From NCBI GenBank assembly GCA_947373745.1, contig CANBZB010000003.1, forward strand, positions 1 through 49,204: a stretch of 49,204 bases of DNA, in the 5' to 3' direction. The notes beneath the pieces are model-generated. The model was not told the origin of the DNA and ran no database searches. It saw nothing but the letters and a program-made list of their open reading frames with translations. Positions 33,798-42,361 of this stretch are shown one piece after another. This DNA comes from Burkholderiales bacterium (GTDB taxonomy: Bacteria; Pseudomonadota; Gammaproteobacteria; Burkholderiales; Burkholderiaceae_C). The translations under genes were made by a program, and so were the position numbers. How positions within the stretch are numbered: the first letter of the stretch is position 1; every line of letters begins with the position of its first letter.

Positions 33798-33803
33798 ATT
33801 ATA
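33798..33803 (-). promoter_or_regulatory. Candidate -10 element for tRNA-Lys
   Basis: A perfect TATAAT on the minus strand overlaps the tcdA stop codon (CTA TAA) and lies 40 nt before the mature tRNA 5' end, a plausible leader length. No good -35 is visible at the right distance. The tRNA may also be read from the upstream operon. Confidence 0.4.
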
Positions 33804-34563
33804 GCGTAGAAATTTTATCCATCACCCACCCTGCTGCACATTGACCAAAAGTTGCGGTCACACTCACGACTGAACCATAACCGTGGCAGTTAAGTGAGCC
33901 ATCTGTATCGCCTTCTATCTGACAACTCGCATCTGCAGGTGCAACAGATTCTTTGCTGTAGACACAGACAACGCCTATTTTTTTCTTATCGCGTGGCGCT
34001 TGGTGTTCGCGTCGTAATCGATAGCGCAATTGGGCCAGCAATGGGTCGTGCGTTGTGAGGGAAAGGTCTTCAATATCAACTTTGTGGGCAGCCCGTTTTC
34101 CACCTGCAGCGCCTACGGTGATGAATGGTGTTTTAGTTTGTATCGCCCAAGCAGCCATCGCCGTTTTTGCCTTGATTTGGTCGCAAGCATCAATGACGGC
34201 GTCAATCTTTGCATGCAAAATCTCTGGCCAATTTTCAGGGCTTACAAATTCATCCACACAGGCCACGACACAATGTGGATTGATATGTGCAATACGCTGC
34301 TGCATCGCCAGTACTTTGGACATACCCAGCGTGTCATCGAGTGCATGGATTTGGCGGTTGATATTAGATTCTGCTATGTGATCGAAATCGATCAATGTAA
34401 GTTTTCCTACGCCACTGCGGGCCAGGGCTTCAACAGCCCACGAGCCAACTCCGCCTATTCCCACAACCGCAATATGCGCATCTCTAATCTGCTTCGCACC
34501 CGACACGCCATATAAGCGTTCAAGACCACCGAAACGTCGCGCAGTAATGTCTTGATGATTCAT
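33799..34563 (-). CDS. tcdA: tRNA threonylcarbamoyladenosine dehydratase TcdA
   Basis: E1-like/ThiF-family ATP-dependent enzyme that cyclises t6A at position 37 to ct6A in tRNAs reading ANN codons, which include tRNA-Lys. The 254-residue protein has the nucleotide-binding GIGGVGSWAVEALARSGVG, the DFDHIAESNINRQ segment of the ThiF fold, and the C-terminal region CVYSKESVAP and GYGSVVSVTATFGQ typical of TcdA/CsdL. It starts 11 nt after the YeeE/YedE gene stop. Its own stop overlaps a TATAAT that may drive the adjacent tRNA-Lys. Confidence 0.93.
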   Translation of the reverse strand: MNHQDITARRFGGLERLYGVSGAKQIRDAHIAVVGIGGVGSWAVEALARSGVGKLTLIDFDHIAESNINRQIHALDDTLGMSKVLAMQQRIAHINPHCVVACVDEFVSPENWPEILHAKIDAVIDACDQIKAKTAMAAWAIQTKTPFITVGAAGGKRAAHKVDIEDLSLTTHDPLLAQLRYRLRREHQAPRDKKKIGVVCVYSKESVAPADASCQIEGDTDGSLNCHGYGSVVSVTATFGQCAAGWVMDKISTL

Positions 34564-34574
34564 CTAGAAGTGGT

Positions 34575-35687
34575 CTAGGACGTGCAAGGTTCAATAGAAG
34601 CAGCCTGCAGTTTTAAGGCGCAAATAGCGCCGAGCACAATCGATAAAACAGCAATAAAAGACATAAGACTTAAGGTAGACAAGCCACTTACACCTTGACC
34701 GAAAGTACAGCCCATGGCGGTAACACCGCCCACTCCCATAAGTACTCCGCCTAAAAGATGTCTGGCTAGATCTGCTACATCTGCAAAGCCTTCCCAACGA
34801 AATGAACGATTGAGGATGGCAGACGCACAAGCGCCTAGAACAACTCCCAATGCAGATACGATGCCTGCGGTCAAAACCTTGGAGGTATCGCTAAAAAATA
34901 GCAACCAATCAAGTAAGTAGGCTGCAGGCGCCACAAATGTCAGCGCCTCAATACGACCTGAATTTGTAGCAAGGTAAACAGACTCTAAGGTCTCGGGGTG
35001 CTCCTCAAGAAAACCCAGATGACCGCTGACCCACCACAATACGATGACTGATGCCCCCACACCGATTCCTGCAACAGCGTTTTCAAGTGTTCGGAAGTCT
35101 TTGCGCGAAAAAGCGATGACCAACAAAATTACCCCAATGACATATCCAGCGTAAATTGCTAGTTGTTGCGCATTACCACCCATAACCGACGAGAGCAATG
35201 AGCCAACATGTGAACCAGTCGGTATATCAAGTGCAACCCCGTCTAAGTATTTAGCGCGAACAACAGCTGTTAAACCTTTCAAGGTCGCAAACGCACTAAT
35301 TCCCATCACCATAAAAACTACCAGCGATTTCAAGTTGCCGCCACCGATGCGAACTAAGGTTTTATTGCCACATCCTGATGCATTGACCATGCCGTAGCCA
35401 AACATGAGGCCACCCACAATCGCAGAAAGCCACATCAATCGGTTGCTGGCATAAAGTGTTTTGGCTGGATTGATAGCTGAAACATCACACAAAAAAGCAA
35501 AGCCCAGCATGGCGGTAGCACTGGCGAGTATCCATTGACGGGCGCGCGTCCAGTCTTCAAGGTGAACGATGTCTGACAGGGCGCCAAGGGTACAAAAATG
35601 TGTACGCTGAGAAATAGCGCCCAAAGCCAAGGAGACTAAAAAAAAGGCCCAGAGGACCTCTTGTGTGATGGTTTGTATATCGATCAT
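34575..35687 (-). CDS. YeeE/YedE family sulfur-compound channel (TsuA-like)
   Basis: A 370-residue inner-membrane protein with roughly nine hydrophobic helices and three conserved cysteines in family motifs: Cys32 in RTHFCTLGAL, Cys106 in NASGCGNKTL and Cys327 in AMGCTFGQGVSG. YeeE/YedE proteins such as TsuA import thiosulfate, and the cysteines line the path in the studied homologue. No TusA-like sulfur carrier gene is beside it. Its start overlaps the cpoB stop by 4 nt, and tcdA follows, so it appears co-transcribed with tolB-pal-cpoB. Its substrate here is not shown. Confidence 0.88.
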   Translation of the reverse strand: MIDIQTITQEVLWAFFLVSLALGAISQRTHFCTLGALSDIVHLEDWTRARQWILASATAMLGFAFLCDVSAINPAKTLYASNRLMWLSAIVGGLMFGYGMVNASGCGNKTLVRIGGGNLKSLVVFMVMGISAFATLKGLTAVVRAKYLDGVALDIPTGSHVGSLLSSVMGGNAQQLAIYAGYVIGVILLVIAFSRKDFRTLENAVAGIGVGASVIVLWWVSGHLGFLEEHPETLESVYLATNSGRIEALTFVAPAAYLLDWLLFFSDTSKVLTAGIVSALGVVLGACASAILNRSFRWEGFADVADLARHLLGGVLMGVGGVTAMGCTFGQGVSGLSTLSLMSFIAVLSIVLGAICALKLQAASIEPCTS

Positions 35688-36427
35688 TTCAATTTAGATA
35701 AACGCTCTTTGGCTGCTGCTGCTGCTGACTCTGATTGGGGATATTTTTTCATGAGATCTTCGAGTGTCTTGCGGGCTGATTTCAGATCTTTCATTTCTAG
35801 TTGGCAGTTGGCAACAGAAAGCATTGCGTCTGGTGCACGCACATGTTCAGGGTCTTTGGTCAGCAAATTGTTGAAGTTTTTAATGGCGTCTTTGTATTCA
35901 CGGTTTGCATATTGCGCATTGCCCAACCAGAAAAGGCTTGTCACGCCATACCCACTTGTGGGATAGCGTTTGTTAAAGTCAATAAAGCCCTCACTCGCAA
36001 CTGAAAATTCACCCTTACGAAAGGCTGCTAAAGCCGCTTCATAAAAACGTACTTCGGTTGGGTCAGCGAGGAACTCCACATTGTCCAATTTGACTTTTAC
36101 CGGCTCAAACTTCTTGAGTCGCTCATCAACGCCTTGCGATAAGGCTTGCGCTGCTGCTTGCTGCTTGCGTAATTCTTGAGTTAACTCTTCTTTTTCGCCA
36201 CGAACACGTTGTATCTCGTTACGCAGACTTTCGAACAGATTTTGTTGCTCAATTAAATTATTTTGAAACTGCTTGATGTCATCTGAATTTTTTTTAATTT
36301 CTTCAGATTGGGTTTCAATTTTTTTCCGTAAATCTAAAATGGCACGACGGGCTTCGTCATCTTCAAAGAGGCCGGCATGCGCGGCAGTGATGCAGCACAG
36401 AGCTATAAGTAAGCTGATTTTTTTCAT
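35684..36427 (-). CDS. cpoB: Cell division coordinator CpoB (YbgF)
   Basis: Periplasmic Tol-Pal-associated protein that coordinates outer-membrane constriction with peptidoglycan synthesis. The 247-residue protein has a signal peptide (MKKISLLIALCCITAAHA), an N-terminal coiled coil (ILDLRKKIETQSEEIKKN), an Ala/Gln-rich linker and C-terminal TPR repeats (FYEAALAAFRKGEFSVA, SLFWLGNAQYANREYKDAI). The C-terminus SAAAAAKERLSKLK is encoded by a GCT/GCA run: five tandem GCT on the plus strand at 35712-35726. It overlaps pal by 4 nt (ATGA). Confidence 0.93.
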   Translation of the reverse strand: MKKISLLIALCCITAAHAGLFEDDEARRAILDLRKKIETQSEEIKKNSDDIKQFQNNLIEQQNLFESLRNEIQRVRGEKEELTQELRKQQAAAQALSQGVDERLKKFEPVKVKLDNVEFLADPTEVRFYEAALAAFRKGEFSVASEGFIDFNKRYPTSGYGVTSLFWLGNAQYANREYKDAIKNFNNLLTKDPEHVRAPDAMLSVANCQLEMKDLKSARKTLEDLMKKYPQSESAAAAAKERLSKLK

Positions 36428-36939
36428 CGGTAAGTAATCTCAGCGCGACGGTTTTTGGAGAACGCTGCCTCATCATTACCAGTTGTTGCAGGCTTTTCTT
36501 TGCCGTAGCTGACGGCTTCCATTTGTCCGTCAGCTACACCTAGGGCATTGAGAGCGCGACGGACAGCTTCTGCACGTTTTTGGCCCAAAGCCAGGTTGTA
36601 TTCACTTCCGCCTCGCTCATCGGTATGGCCTTCAAGATTGGCACGGCGTGTACTATCTGCTTTGATAAAGCGCGCATGCGCTTCTAAAACCGACTGGAAT
36701 TCAGGTTTAACGGTGAAGCTGTCGTAGTCAAAGTAAACCACGTTGGATACGCCCGCAGGTCCAGGTTTGATGCCATTCAAGCTGCCAATTCCACGTGCAT
36801 CTAGTGATGAAACCGCGGACGCAGCGGTATTGGGGTTAGCGCCTGACCGATCTTCCACCGGAACATCATTGAGTTTGACGTTAGAAGTACAGCCCGAAAA
36901 AATCGCTACGAACAACAAAAGAGATAAAAGTTTTTTCAT
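36424..36939 (-). CDS. pal: Peptidoglycan-associated lipoprotein Pal
   Basis: Outer-membrane lipoprotein that binds peptidoglycan and TolB. The 171-residue precursor has a lipoprotein signal peptide with lipobox FSGC (Cys17) and a C-terminal OmpA-like domain: VVYFDYDSFTVKPEF, NLEGHTDERGGSEYNLALGQ and SYGKEKP, which contain the diaminopimelate-binding Asp and Arg. It lies 28 nt after tolB and overlaps cpoB. Confidence 0.96.
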   Translation of the reverse strand: MKKLLSLLLFVAIFSGCTSNVKLNDVPVEDRSGANPNTAASAVSSLDARGIGSLNGIKPGPAGVSNVVYFDYDSFTVKPEFQSVLEAHARFIKADSTRRANLEGHTDERGGSEYNLALGQKRAEAVRRALNALGVADGQMEAVSYGKEKPATTGNDEAAFSKNRRAEITYR

Positions 36940-36967
36940 AAAAGTATTCGCTTAATTGAGTGAGAGA

Positions 36968-38257
36968 TTATGGCTGTGCCTTAGAAAAAGGCCCCCAGTT
37001 GGGTTCACGCAGATCACCACCCTGTCCTGCAAGCCTGGCTTTGATACGCCCATCGAGGGTGGTTGTCATCAAGGCCTCACGGCCTTCTTGTCGGGTGGCA
37101 AAAACAATCAAACGGCTGTTAGGCGCAAAGCTAGGGCGCTCGTCTGCGATAGTGTCTGTGATGGCACTTGAATTACCACTCGCAATATCCATTACGTGCA
37201 ATTTGTAAGCATTGCCTATGCGAGAGATATAGGCCATCCAACGTCCATCTGGACTCAATGCGGGCGAGATGTTGTAGTTTCCAGTGAAGGTGACGCGGTT
37301 GGCTGGGCCTCCCATGGCAGGCATTCTGTAGATCTGCGGCGAACCGCCACGATCGCTCACAAAATAAATAGCCGTTCCATCTGGAGAGAATACGGTCTCG
37401 GTATCAATGGCAACGGACTGGGTTAAGCGCCTTGGTTCGCCACCTTGTGAGTCCAGCAAAAACAATTGGGACCCACCATCACGACTTAAAGTCACGGCCA
37501 CCGTGCGCCCATCAGGCGACCATGAAGGCGCACTATTAGAGCCTTTGAAATTGGCGAGGACTCGCCTTTTGCCAGATGCAACGTCATGGACGTACACCAC
37601 CGGCTTACGCGACTCAAAGGAGACATAGGCTAACTGTGTTGCATTGGGCGCCCAACTGGGAGAAATAATGGGCTCTGGACTGGCCAGCGCAGACTGAGCG
37701 TTTTCGCCGTCGGAGTCAGCCACCCAAAGGTTATATCTGCCTGCACTGGATTTTGTAACGTAAGCAATCCGTGTAGAAAAAACACCCCGATCACCGGTGA
37801 GTTTGAGATAGATGAGGTCAGAAATTTGGTGCGAAGCCAAACGCAAGTCTGCAGCCACCACCAAATAACTCATCGCACCAAGGTCTTGATTGCGAACAAC
37901 ATCCCATAAACGAATGCGCACGTCAAAGCGACCATCCGATAAACGGCTGATGCTGCCAGTAAGAACGGCATCGGCTCCTTTTTGACGCAAGTCAGTCACA
38001 TCAGGACGTTCGGTCTCATCTATCACTTTGCCAGAAGGCAATGCTTTGAATTGCCCACTGCGCTCCAGATCAGCTTGCACAATAGCGCTAATTTTTTGCG
38101 GCACACCTTCTTCGCCACGCAAAGGAGCAATAGCAATGGGGACTTGTGTCAGTCCTACACCGGAGACTTCAACTCTGAATTGGGCATGGCTGAACTGGGC
38201 CAAGAGCAAAAGAGCAAATCCACTCAGAAGTTGTAAAAAAAAGCGCTGTTTTAGCAT
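36968..38257 (-). CDS. tolB: Tol-Pal system protein TolB
   Basis: Periplasmic beta-propeller protein of the Tol-Pal system that links the outer membrane to the inner-membrane TolQRA motor. The 429-residue precursor has a signal peptide (MLKQRFFLQLLSGFALLLLA ending SHA), an N-terminal domain with AIAPLRGE, and repeated SPDG-type blades (SPSWAPNATQLAYVSFESR, SWSPDGRTVAVTLSRDGG, SPALSPDGRWMAYIS). The ATG at 38257 is chosen over the ORF-track start 30 bases upstream because it begins the signal peptide. tolQ, tolR and tolA, usually just upstream, are absent here; msbA is divergent instead. Confidence 0.95.
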   Translation of the reverse strand: MLKQRFFLQLLSGFALLLLAQFSHAQFRVEVSGVGLTQVPIAIAPLRGEEGVPQKISAIVQADLERSGQFKALPSGKVIDETERPDVTDLRQKGADAVLTGSISRLSDGRFDVRIRLWDVVRNQDLGAMSYLVVAADLRLASHQISDLIYLKLTGDRGVFSTRIAYVTKSSAGRYNLWVADSDGENAQSALASPEPIISPSWAPNATQLAYVSFESRKPVVYVHDVASGKRRVLANFKGSNSAPSWSPDGRTVAVTLSRDGGSQLFLLDSQGGEPRRLTQSVAIDTETVFSPDGTAIYFVSDRGGSPQIYRMPAMGGPANRVTFTGNYNISPALSPDGRWMAYISRIGNAYKLHVMDIASGNSSAITDTIADERPSFAPNSRLIVFATRQEGREALMTTTLDGRIKARLAGQGGDLREPNWGPFSKAQP

Positions 38258-38339
38258 GGTGTTTCTTATTAGGAACAATCCCTGCATTTTAAGGGACGAA
38301 GCATCGATAATCTAGCCATTCGTGATTACCCGCACCACC

Positions 38340-40085
38340 ATGCCCCAGACTGCTTCTATTGTTAAACGCCTTGAGCGCGCAAGGCACTATTTTTCAAAGC
38401 CCGCGTTGGCCTGGGTAGCAAGTATTGTGTCGGTGGTAATCATTTCCCTTACCGAGCCACTCGTTCCTGCATTGCTCAAGCCACTGCTAGACCAAGGATT
38501 TCAAAAGGGTAACTTGCAGCTGTGGTCGATACCCCTGGCCTTGATGGGATTGTTTGCGGTGCGAGGTCTTTGTGCTTTCATAGGCCAAGTCGCTTTAGCC
38601 AGGGTTGCAAATCGAGGCTTATTCACATTGCGTTTAGAAATGTTTCAGCGACTTTTAGATGCGCACCCTTCTCTATTCAGAAATCAGACTTCAAGTGCTT
38701 TAGGAAATACCTTGGTCTACGAAGTGCAAGTAGGTGCCAATTTGCTTGTCAACGCGCTTTTAAGTTTGAGCAGAGACACGATGACGCTGATTGCCCTGAT
38801 TGGCTATTTGTTATTTTTGAATTGGAAACTCAGCCTTATTGTGGCTTTTCTGTTTCCGGCAGTCGCTTGGTTAATGAAAGTCATCACCAAACGCTTGTAT
38901 GGCCTTACAAAAAGCAACCAGCAAGCGACCGATGCACTGGCCTATGTGGTGGAAGAAAATGCATTGGCATTTAGAGAGGTGCGTTTGCATGGTGCGCAAA
39001 AATCACAACTGCAACGGTTCGAGCACTTAGGTAAATTGATGGACCGTATCGCCATGAAATCTACCGTCGCGGGCTCTTCCCTAACACCTTTGACGCAATT
39101 AATGGCTGCGGCAGCTCTGTCTGCCGTTATCAGCGTCGCGCTTTATCAGAGCGACCAAAACGGAACTACCGTGGGCGAGTTTGTAGCATTTGTAACCGCT
39201 ATGTTGATGTTGGTAGCGCCTATCAAGCATCTGTCGGAAGTTGCCAGTCCGTTAACACGTGGCCTTGCAGCATTGGAGCGCGGACTCGATTTGATTGAAA
39301 CCACCCGAATCGAAGGAACAGGGAGTTTCACAAAACAGCGTGCATCAGGCCATATTCGCTTAGACAATGTTGTGGTGCAGTTTGATAGCGATAGCCCTGC
39401 TGCCTTAAACCATGTCGATCTAGTCATTCAACCAGGCGAGTCTGTCGCATTGGTCGGGGCCTCTGGCGCAGGAAAGACAACATTAGTCAATCTACTGCCT
39501 CGTTTTATAGATATTTCATCCGGCCATATTTATGTAGATGACGTGAATATTCGCGATTGGAATATCGCCTCTTTGCGGTCGCAGTTTGCTATGGTGAGTC
39601 AGCAAGTCGTGGTGCTAAACGACACGCTGGCAAATAACGTAGCGTTGGGTCTACCCATGGACCTAGCGCGTGTGACGCAGTGTTTGCAAGATGCCAACCT
39701 TGGCGCCTATGTCGCGGGATTGGGCGAAGGCATTCATACCACTGTGGGTCATAACGCATCACAACTCTCGGGCGGGCAACGGCAACGCCTGGCGATTGCC
39801 AGAGCCTTCTTCAAAGATGCGCCAATTTTGATTTTGGATGAAGCCACCTCTGCGCTTGACAATGAATCAGAGCGCGCCGTGCAAGAAGCCATGGTGCGAC
39901 TACAAAAAGGACGCACTACATTGTTGATCGCGCACCGTTTGTCCACCATTGAGCATGCAGACCGCATCGTGGTGATGGCTAACGGCAAAATTATTGAGAT
40001 GGGGACGCACCAAGAATTGTTGCAGCTTGCTGGGGCTTATTCGGCTCTTTTTAAGATTGGCAAATTAGAGCCTATCCGCCAATAA
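38340..40085 (+). CDS. msbA: Lipid A/lipid flippase ABC exporter MsbA
   Basis: Homodimeric ABC exporter that flips lipid A-core across the inner membrane. The 581-residue protein fuses six transmembrane helices (residues about 20-310) to an ATPase with Walker A GASGAGKTT, signature LSGGQRQRLAIAR and Walker B ILILDEATSALD. Length matches E. coli MsbA (582). The ATG at 38340 is preferred; an in-frame GTG lies 18 bases upstream, 10 nt after a GATAAT. Neither start has a clear ribosome binding site. It is divergent from tolB and convergent with surface-glycan genes, which supports an envelope role. Confidence 0.92.
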   Translation: MPQTASIVKRLERARHYFSKPALAWVASIVSVVIISLTEPLVPALLKPLLDQGFQKGNLQLWSIPLALMGLFAVRGLCAFIGQVALARVANRGLFTLRLEMFQRLLDAHPSLFRNQTSSALGNTLVYEVQVGANLLVNALLSLSRDTMTLIALIGYLLFLNWKLSLIVAFLFPAVAWLMKVITKRLYGLTKSNQQATDALAYVVEENALAFREVRLHGAQKSQLQRFEHLGKLMDRIAMKSTVAGSSLTPLTQLMAAAALSAVISVALYQSDQNGTTVGEFVAFVTAMLMLVAPIKHLSEVASPLTRGLAALERGLDLIETTRIEGTGSFTKQRASGHIRLDNVVVQFDSDSPAALNHVDLVIQPGESVALVGASGAGKTTLVNLLPRFIDISSGHIYVDDVNIRDWNIASLRSQFAMVSQQVVVLNDTLANNVALGLPMDLARVTQCLQDANLGAYVAGLGEGIHTTVGHNASQLSGGQRQRLAIARAFFKDAPILILDEATSALDNESERAVQEAMVRLQKGRTTLLIAHRLSTIEHADRIVVMANGKIIEMGTHQELLQLAGAYSALFKIGKLEPIRQ

Positions 40086-40121
40086 CTGCGCAACATCGAA
40101 AGCCTTAAACACTAAAATTTT

Positions 40122-40168
40122 TTACGCAAGCAAGTTATCTGCAAGTAACTCGTGCATAGCTTGCGTAA
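40122..40168. repeat. Nested inverted repeat at the 3' end of the glycosyltransferase 9 gene
   Basis: Outer arms TTACGCAAGC / GCTTGCGTAA (10 bp, perfect) enclose an inner pair AGTTA / TAACT. The element starts at the stop codon of the glycosyltransferase gene and lies about 37 nt after msbA. It may help end or stabilise the two converging transcripts, but there is no immediate T-run in either direction, so a normal intrinsic terminator is not supported. Confidence 0.45.
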
Positions 40169-41195
40169 GTTGACCATCAGACGGGTGTACCAAGCATTTG
40201 CACCAATCGTAACGGTGGTAAGCGGCAGGTTCGTCGTACATAAACCAAGCAATGGTTGGTTTTTTTAATGCGACTGACATGTGATAGGGGCCAGAATCCG
40301 ACGAAATAAACACATCACACAGTGAGATCAGCCCCGTAAGTTCGCTTAAAGTAGTTTTTCCAGCGCAATCAATAAATTCCACAGCATCTGTGGGTGTTCC
40401 ATAGGCATCAATGAATGCCTGATTGATTGATTTTTCAAAAGGTGCCCCAGCTAACAAGCAAACAACAGGACCGCCTTCAGAGGCTATTGCATGCAGTGCG
40501 CTTGCCACTCGATCAATAGGGGGTCTTCTTGGGTATGCGTCTGCTGTTCCGCAACCGATATTGAGACCTATCACACGTCTCCCTGGAACAATCTGTTTTT
40601 TTAATTTGTCTGCATAGGCCATTGCGTCTTTTGTAACTTGCAACTCAATAGGCGTTTTGTTTCTATGCAACCCAAGAGCAGCAAGCACTACAAAATCACG
40701 TTCGGTGTAATCCATGGGAATTTGTAGGCCTTGCACCCGAACATAGTCCTTGACGCTTGGCGCGCTGATGTCATAGAAGAGTCCACGTCCCCAAAACTGT
40801 GCGATTCCAACACTCTTAGCGCCAACCGAATTAGCCGTCCAACGGCTCACCAAACTGGTACGAATGCCCGAAGCTTCGAAGTCTATGACTAAGTCTGGTT
40901 GTATGTGATGGCTTAAAGCGGTAACTTGTTCTTTGATCTTGTCCAGCGGTACGCGCTTGGCGTCTAGGTCTGTAGGCGTGCCTTCTCGAATAGTGATAAA
41001 AGTAGCGCTTGCAAGCAAATGGTGCTGGCGAATAAAGTCTTCGGTTGGATAACCAGCATGTTTACTTAGGAAAAGTAAATGCAACTCTGCTTGGGGCCAT
41101 TTGTTTTTCAGAACACGCCAAGCTGCTGAACTACGCAGCACATCCCCTACCCCCATGCTGTGGGACTTGACCATGAGTATGCGTCGGTAGGTCAT
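40122..41195 (-). CDS. Glycosyltransferase family 9 (heptosyltransferase-like)
   Basis: A 357-residue GT-B enzyme of the LPS heptosyltransferase family (GT9), probably acting on lipopolysaccharide core or another surface glycan at the cytoplasmic face. Recognisable parts are the N-terminal RRILMVKSHSMGVGDVLRSSAAWRVL, an LNIGCG strand opening the second domain, and SLCDVFISSDSGPYHMSVAL, the donor-binding region shared by WaaC/WaaF. The ATG at 41195 overlaps the preceding gene's stop by 4 nt; the ORF-track frame upstream lies within that gene. Core position and sugar donor cannot be assigned. It is the last gene of the long minus-strand operon. Confidence 0.85.
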   Translation of the reverse strand: MTYRRILMVKSHSMGVGDVLRSSAAWRVLKNKWPQAELHLLFLSKHAGYPTEDFIRQHHLLASATFITIREGTPTDLDAKRVPLDKIKEQVTALSHHIQPDLVIDFEASGIRTSLVSRWTANSVGAKSVGIAQFWGRGLFYDISAPSVKDYVRVQGLQIPMDYTERDFVVLAALGLHRNKTPIELQVTKDAMAYADKLKKQIVPGRRVIGLNIGCGTADAYPRRPPIDRVASALHAIASEGGPVVCLLAGAPFEKSINQAFIDAYGTPTDAVEFIDCAGKTTLSELTGLISLCDVFISSDSGPYHMSVALKKPTIAWFMYDEPAAYHRYDWCKCLVHPSDGQLTQAMHELLADNLLA

Positions 41196-42361
41196 GTCTT
41201 CAACCCAACAACGTCGTAATAAAGTGCTTCTTGGGCCAGCGCTAATTGCTTCCAACTTTGTCTGCTAGCCCATGTACGTGCTTGTTGACCCATCGTAGGG
41301 TGCATAGGAGATGCAAGCGATTTCACGATCGCATGCTCTAGCGCTTTGGCATCGAGAGGGTCCTGCAATATCCAAGCATTTTCCAAGTGGGTTAATTCTG
41401 CAGAAATTCCGCAATACTGAGCAGAACTGACAATTGCAGGCACAGCGTGCGACATGGCTTCAAGCACCACCATACCAAAAGTATCTTCTAGCGTGGGATG
41501 CACCAGTAGGTCAGCCACAGTGTAGGCACGCGCCATATCTTCCAAAACGCCTTTGAAATAGATGCGATCTTCAAGCCCAAGCGCGGCAACTTGAGAACGC
41601 CATGTATTTTCAGGCGACGCCAACCCCACGATCACCAAGAAAATATCTTTGGGCAATCGGGCTAAGGCCTCTAGCAAAGTAGGCAAGCCTTTCTTGGCGG
41701 CGTTATTTCCGACCCAAAGCAAGCATTTGCCTTGCAAGGGCAAACTCCAATCTAGACGTACCTGCATTTTTTCATGGCTTGTATGCTCATACGTGGAATC
41801 TATGCCGGGAGGTATTAGGCGAATATTCTGATGGGGATGGTGTAGTTCAATGTTGAGTACGGTCCTCACTGGCTCTGATACGGCAATTAAGAATCTGCCT
41901 TGTTGGTGCCGCATCCGCATTTTTTCTAAAAACCAGTAGGTTAATAAGCGTGGGCTGATCGCCAATTGCAAGTATTTTAAAAACAGCCCCAGTCCGTGGC
42001 GATTGACAAACCACATATAGCTAAAAGGTAAAACATGAATAGTTTGCACATCGCCATGCCAAGTGTTTTCGTGTGAATGCACGACATCAAAACCTTTGCG
42101 TGTGTGCCACCATGTATAGGCTGCAAATGCCATCTGATTTATCCAACGCGGCCGCCTGCAAAAAAGCGGAACTTGATGAAAAACAATTTGAGGGTATTGC
42201 GTGCGAATGTCTTGCGCAAATACGTGGATTTCGTGGTGAAGCGCCAGATGTTTCACCAAGCTCGCGCAATATCTCTCGGCCCCACCAGCTGATGTTGAAA
42301 AAATTCGCGCCAATACGGCGACACGTAGACGTTTTTTTAGTGGAAAGTGAGCAACGGTCAT
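41192..42361 (-). CDS. Glycosyltransferase family 4 (WaaG-like)
   Basis: A 389-residue retaining GT-B glycosyltransferase. The N-terminal domain opens with RVAVLARIFSTSAGGAERYC; the C-terminal domain has LLWVGNNAAKKGLPTLLEAL and the nucleotide-sugar EX7E motif in LEDTFGMVVLEAM. The N-terminal pattern resembles WaaG, which adds the first glucose to LPS core, but GT4 enzymes are too varied for a firm assignment. It is coupled to the upstream deacetylase gene and the downstream GT9 gene by 4-nt overlaps. Confidence 0.87.
   Translation of the reverse strand: MTVAHFPLKKRLRVAVLARIFSTSAGGAERYCASLVKHLALHHEIHVFAQDIRTQYPQIVFHQVPLFCRRPRWINQMAFAAYTWWHTRKGFDVVHSHENTWHGDVQTIHVLPFSYMWFVNRHGLGLFLKYLQLAISPRLLTYWFLEKMRMRHQQGRFLIAVSEPVRTVLNIELHHPHQNIRLIPPGIDSTYEHTSHEKMQVRLDWSLPLQGKCLLWVGNNAAKKGLPTLLEALARLPKDIFLVIVGLASPENTWRSQVAALGLEDRIYFKGVLEDMARAYTVADLLVHPTLEDTFGMVVLEAMSHAVPAIVSSAQYCGISAELTHLENAWILQDPLDAKALEHAIVKSLASPMHPTMGQQARTWASRQSWKQLALAQEALYYDVVGLKT

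Noticed and set aside
35712-35726. GCT trinucleotide run (five copies) as a phase-variable repeat
   Set aside because: It encodes an alanine run near the CpoB C-terminus; length changes would be in frame, and five units is too short to support phase variation.
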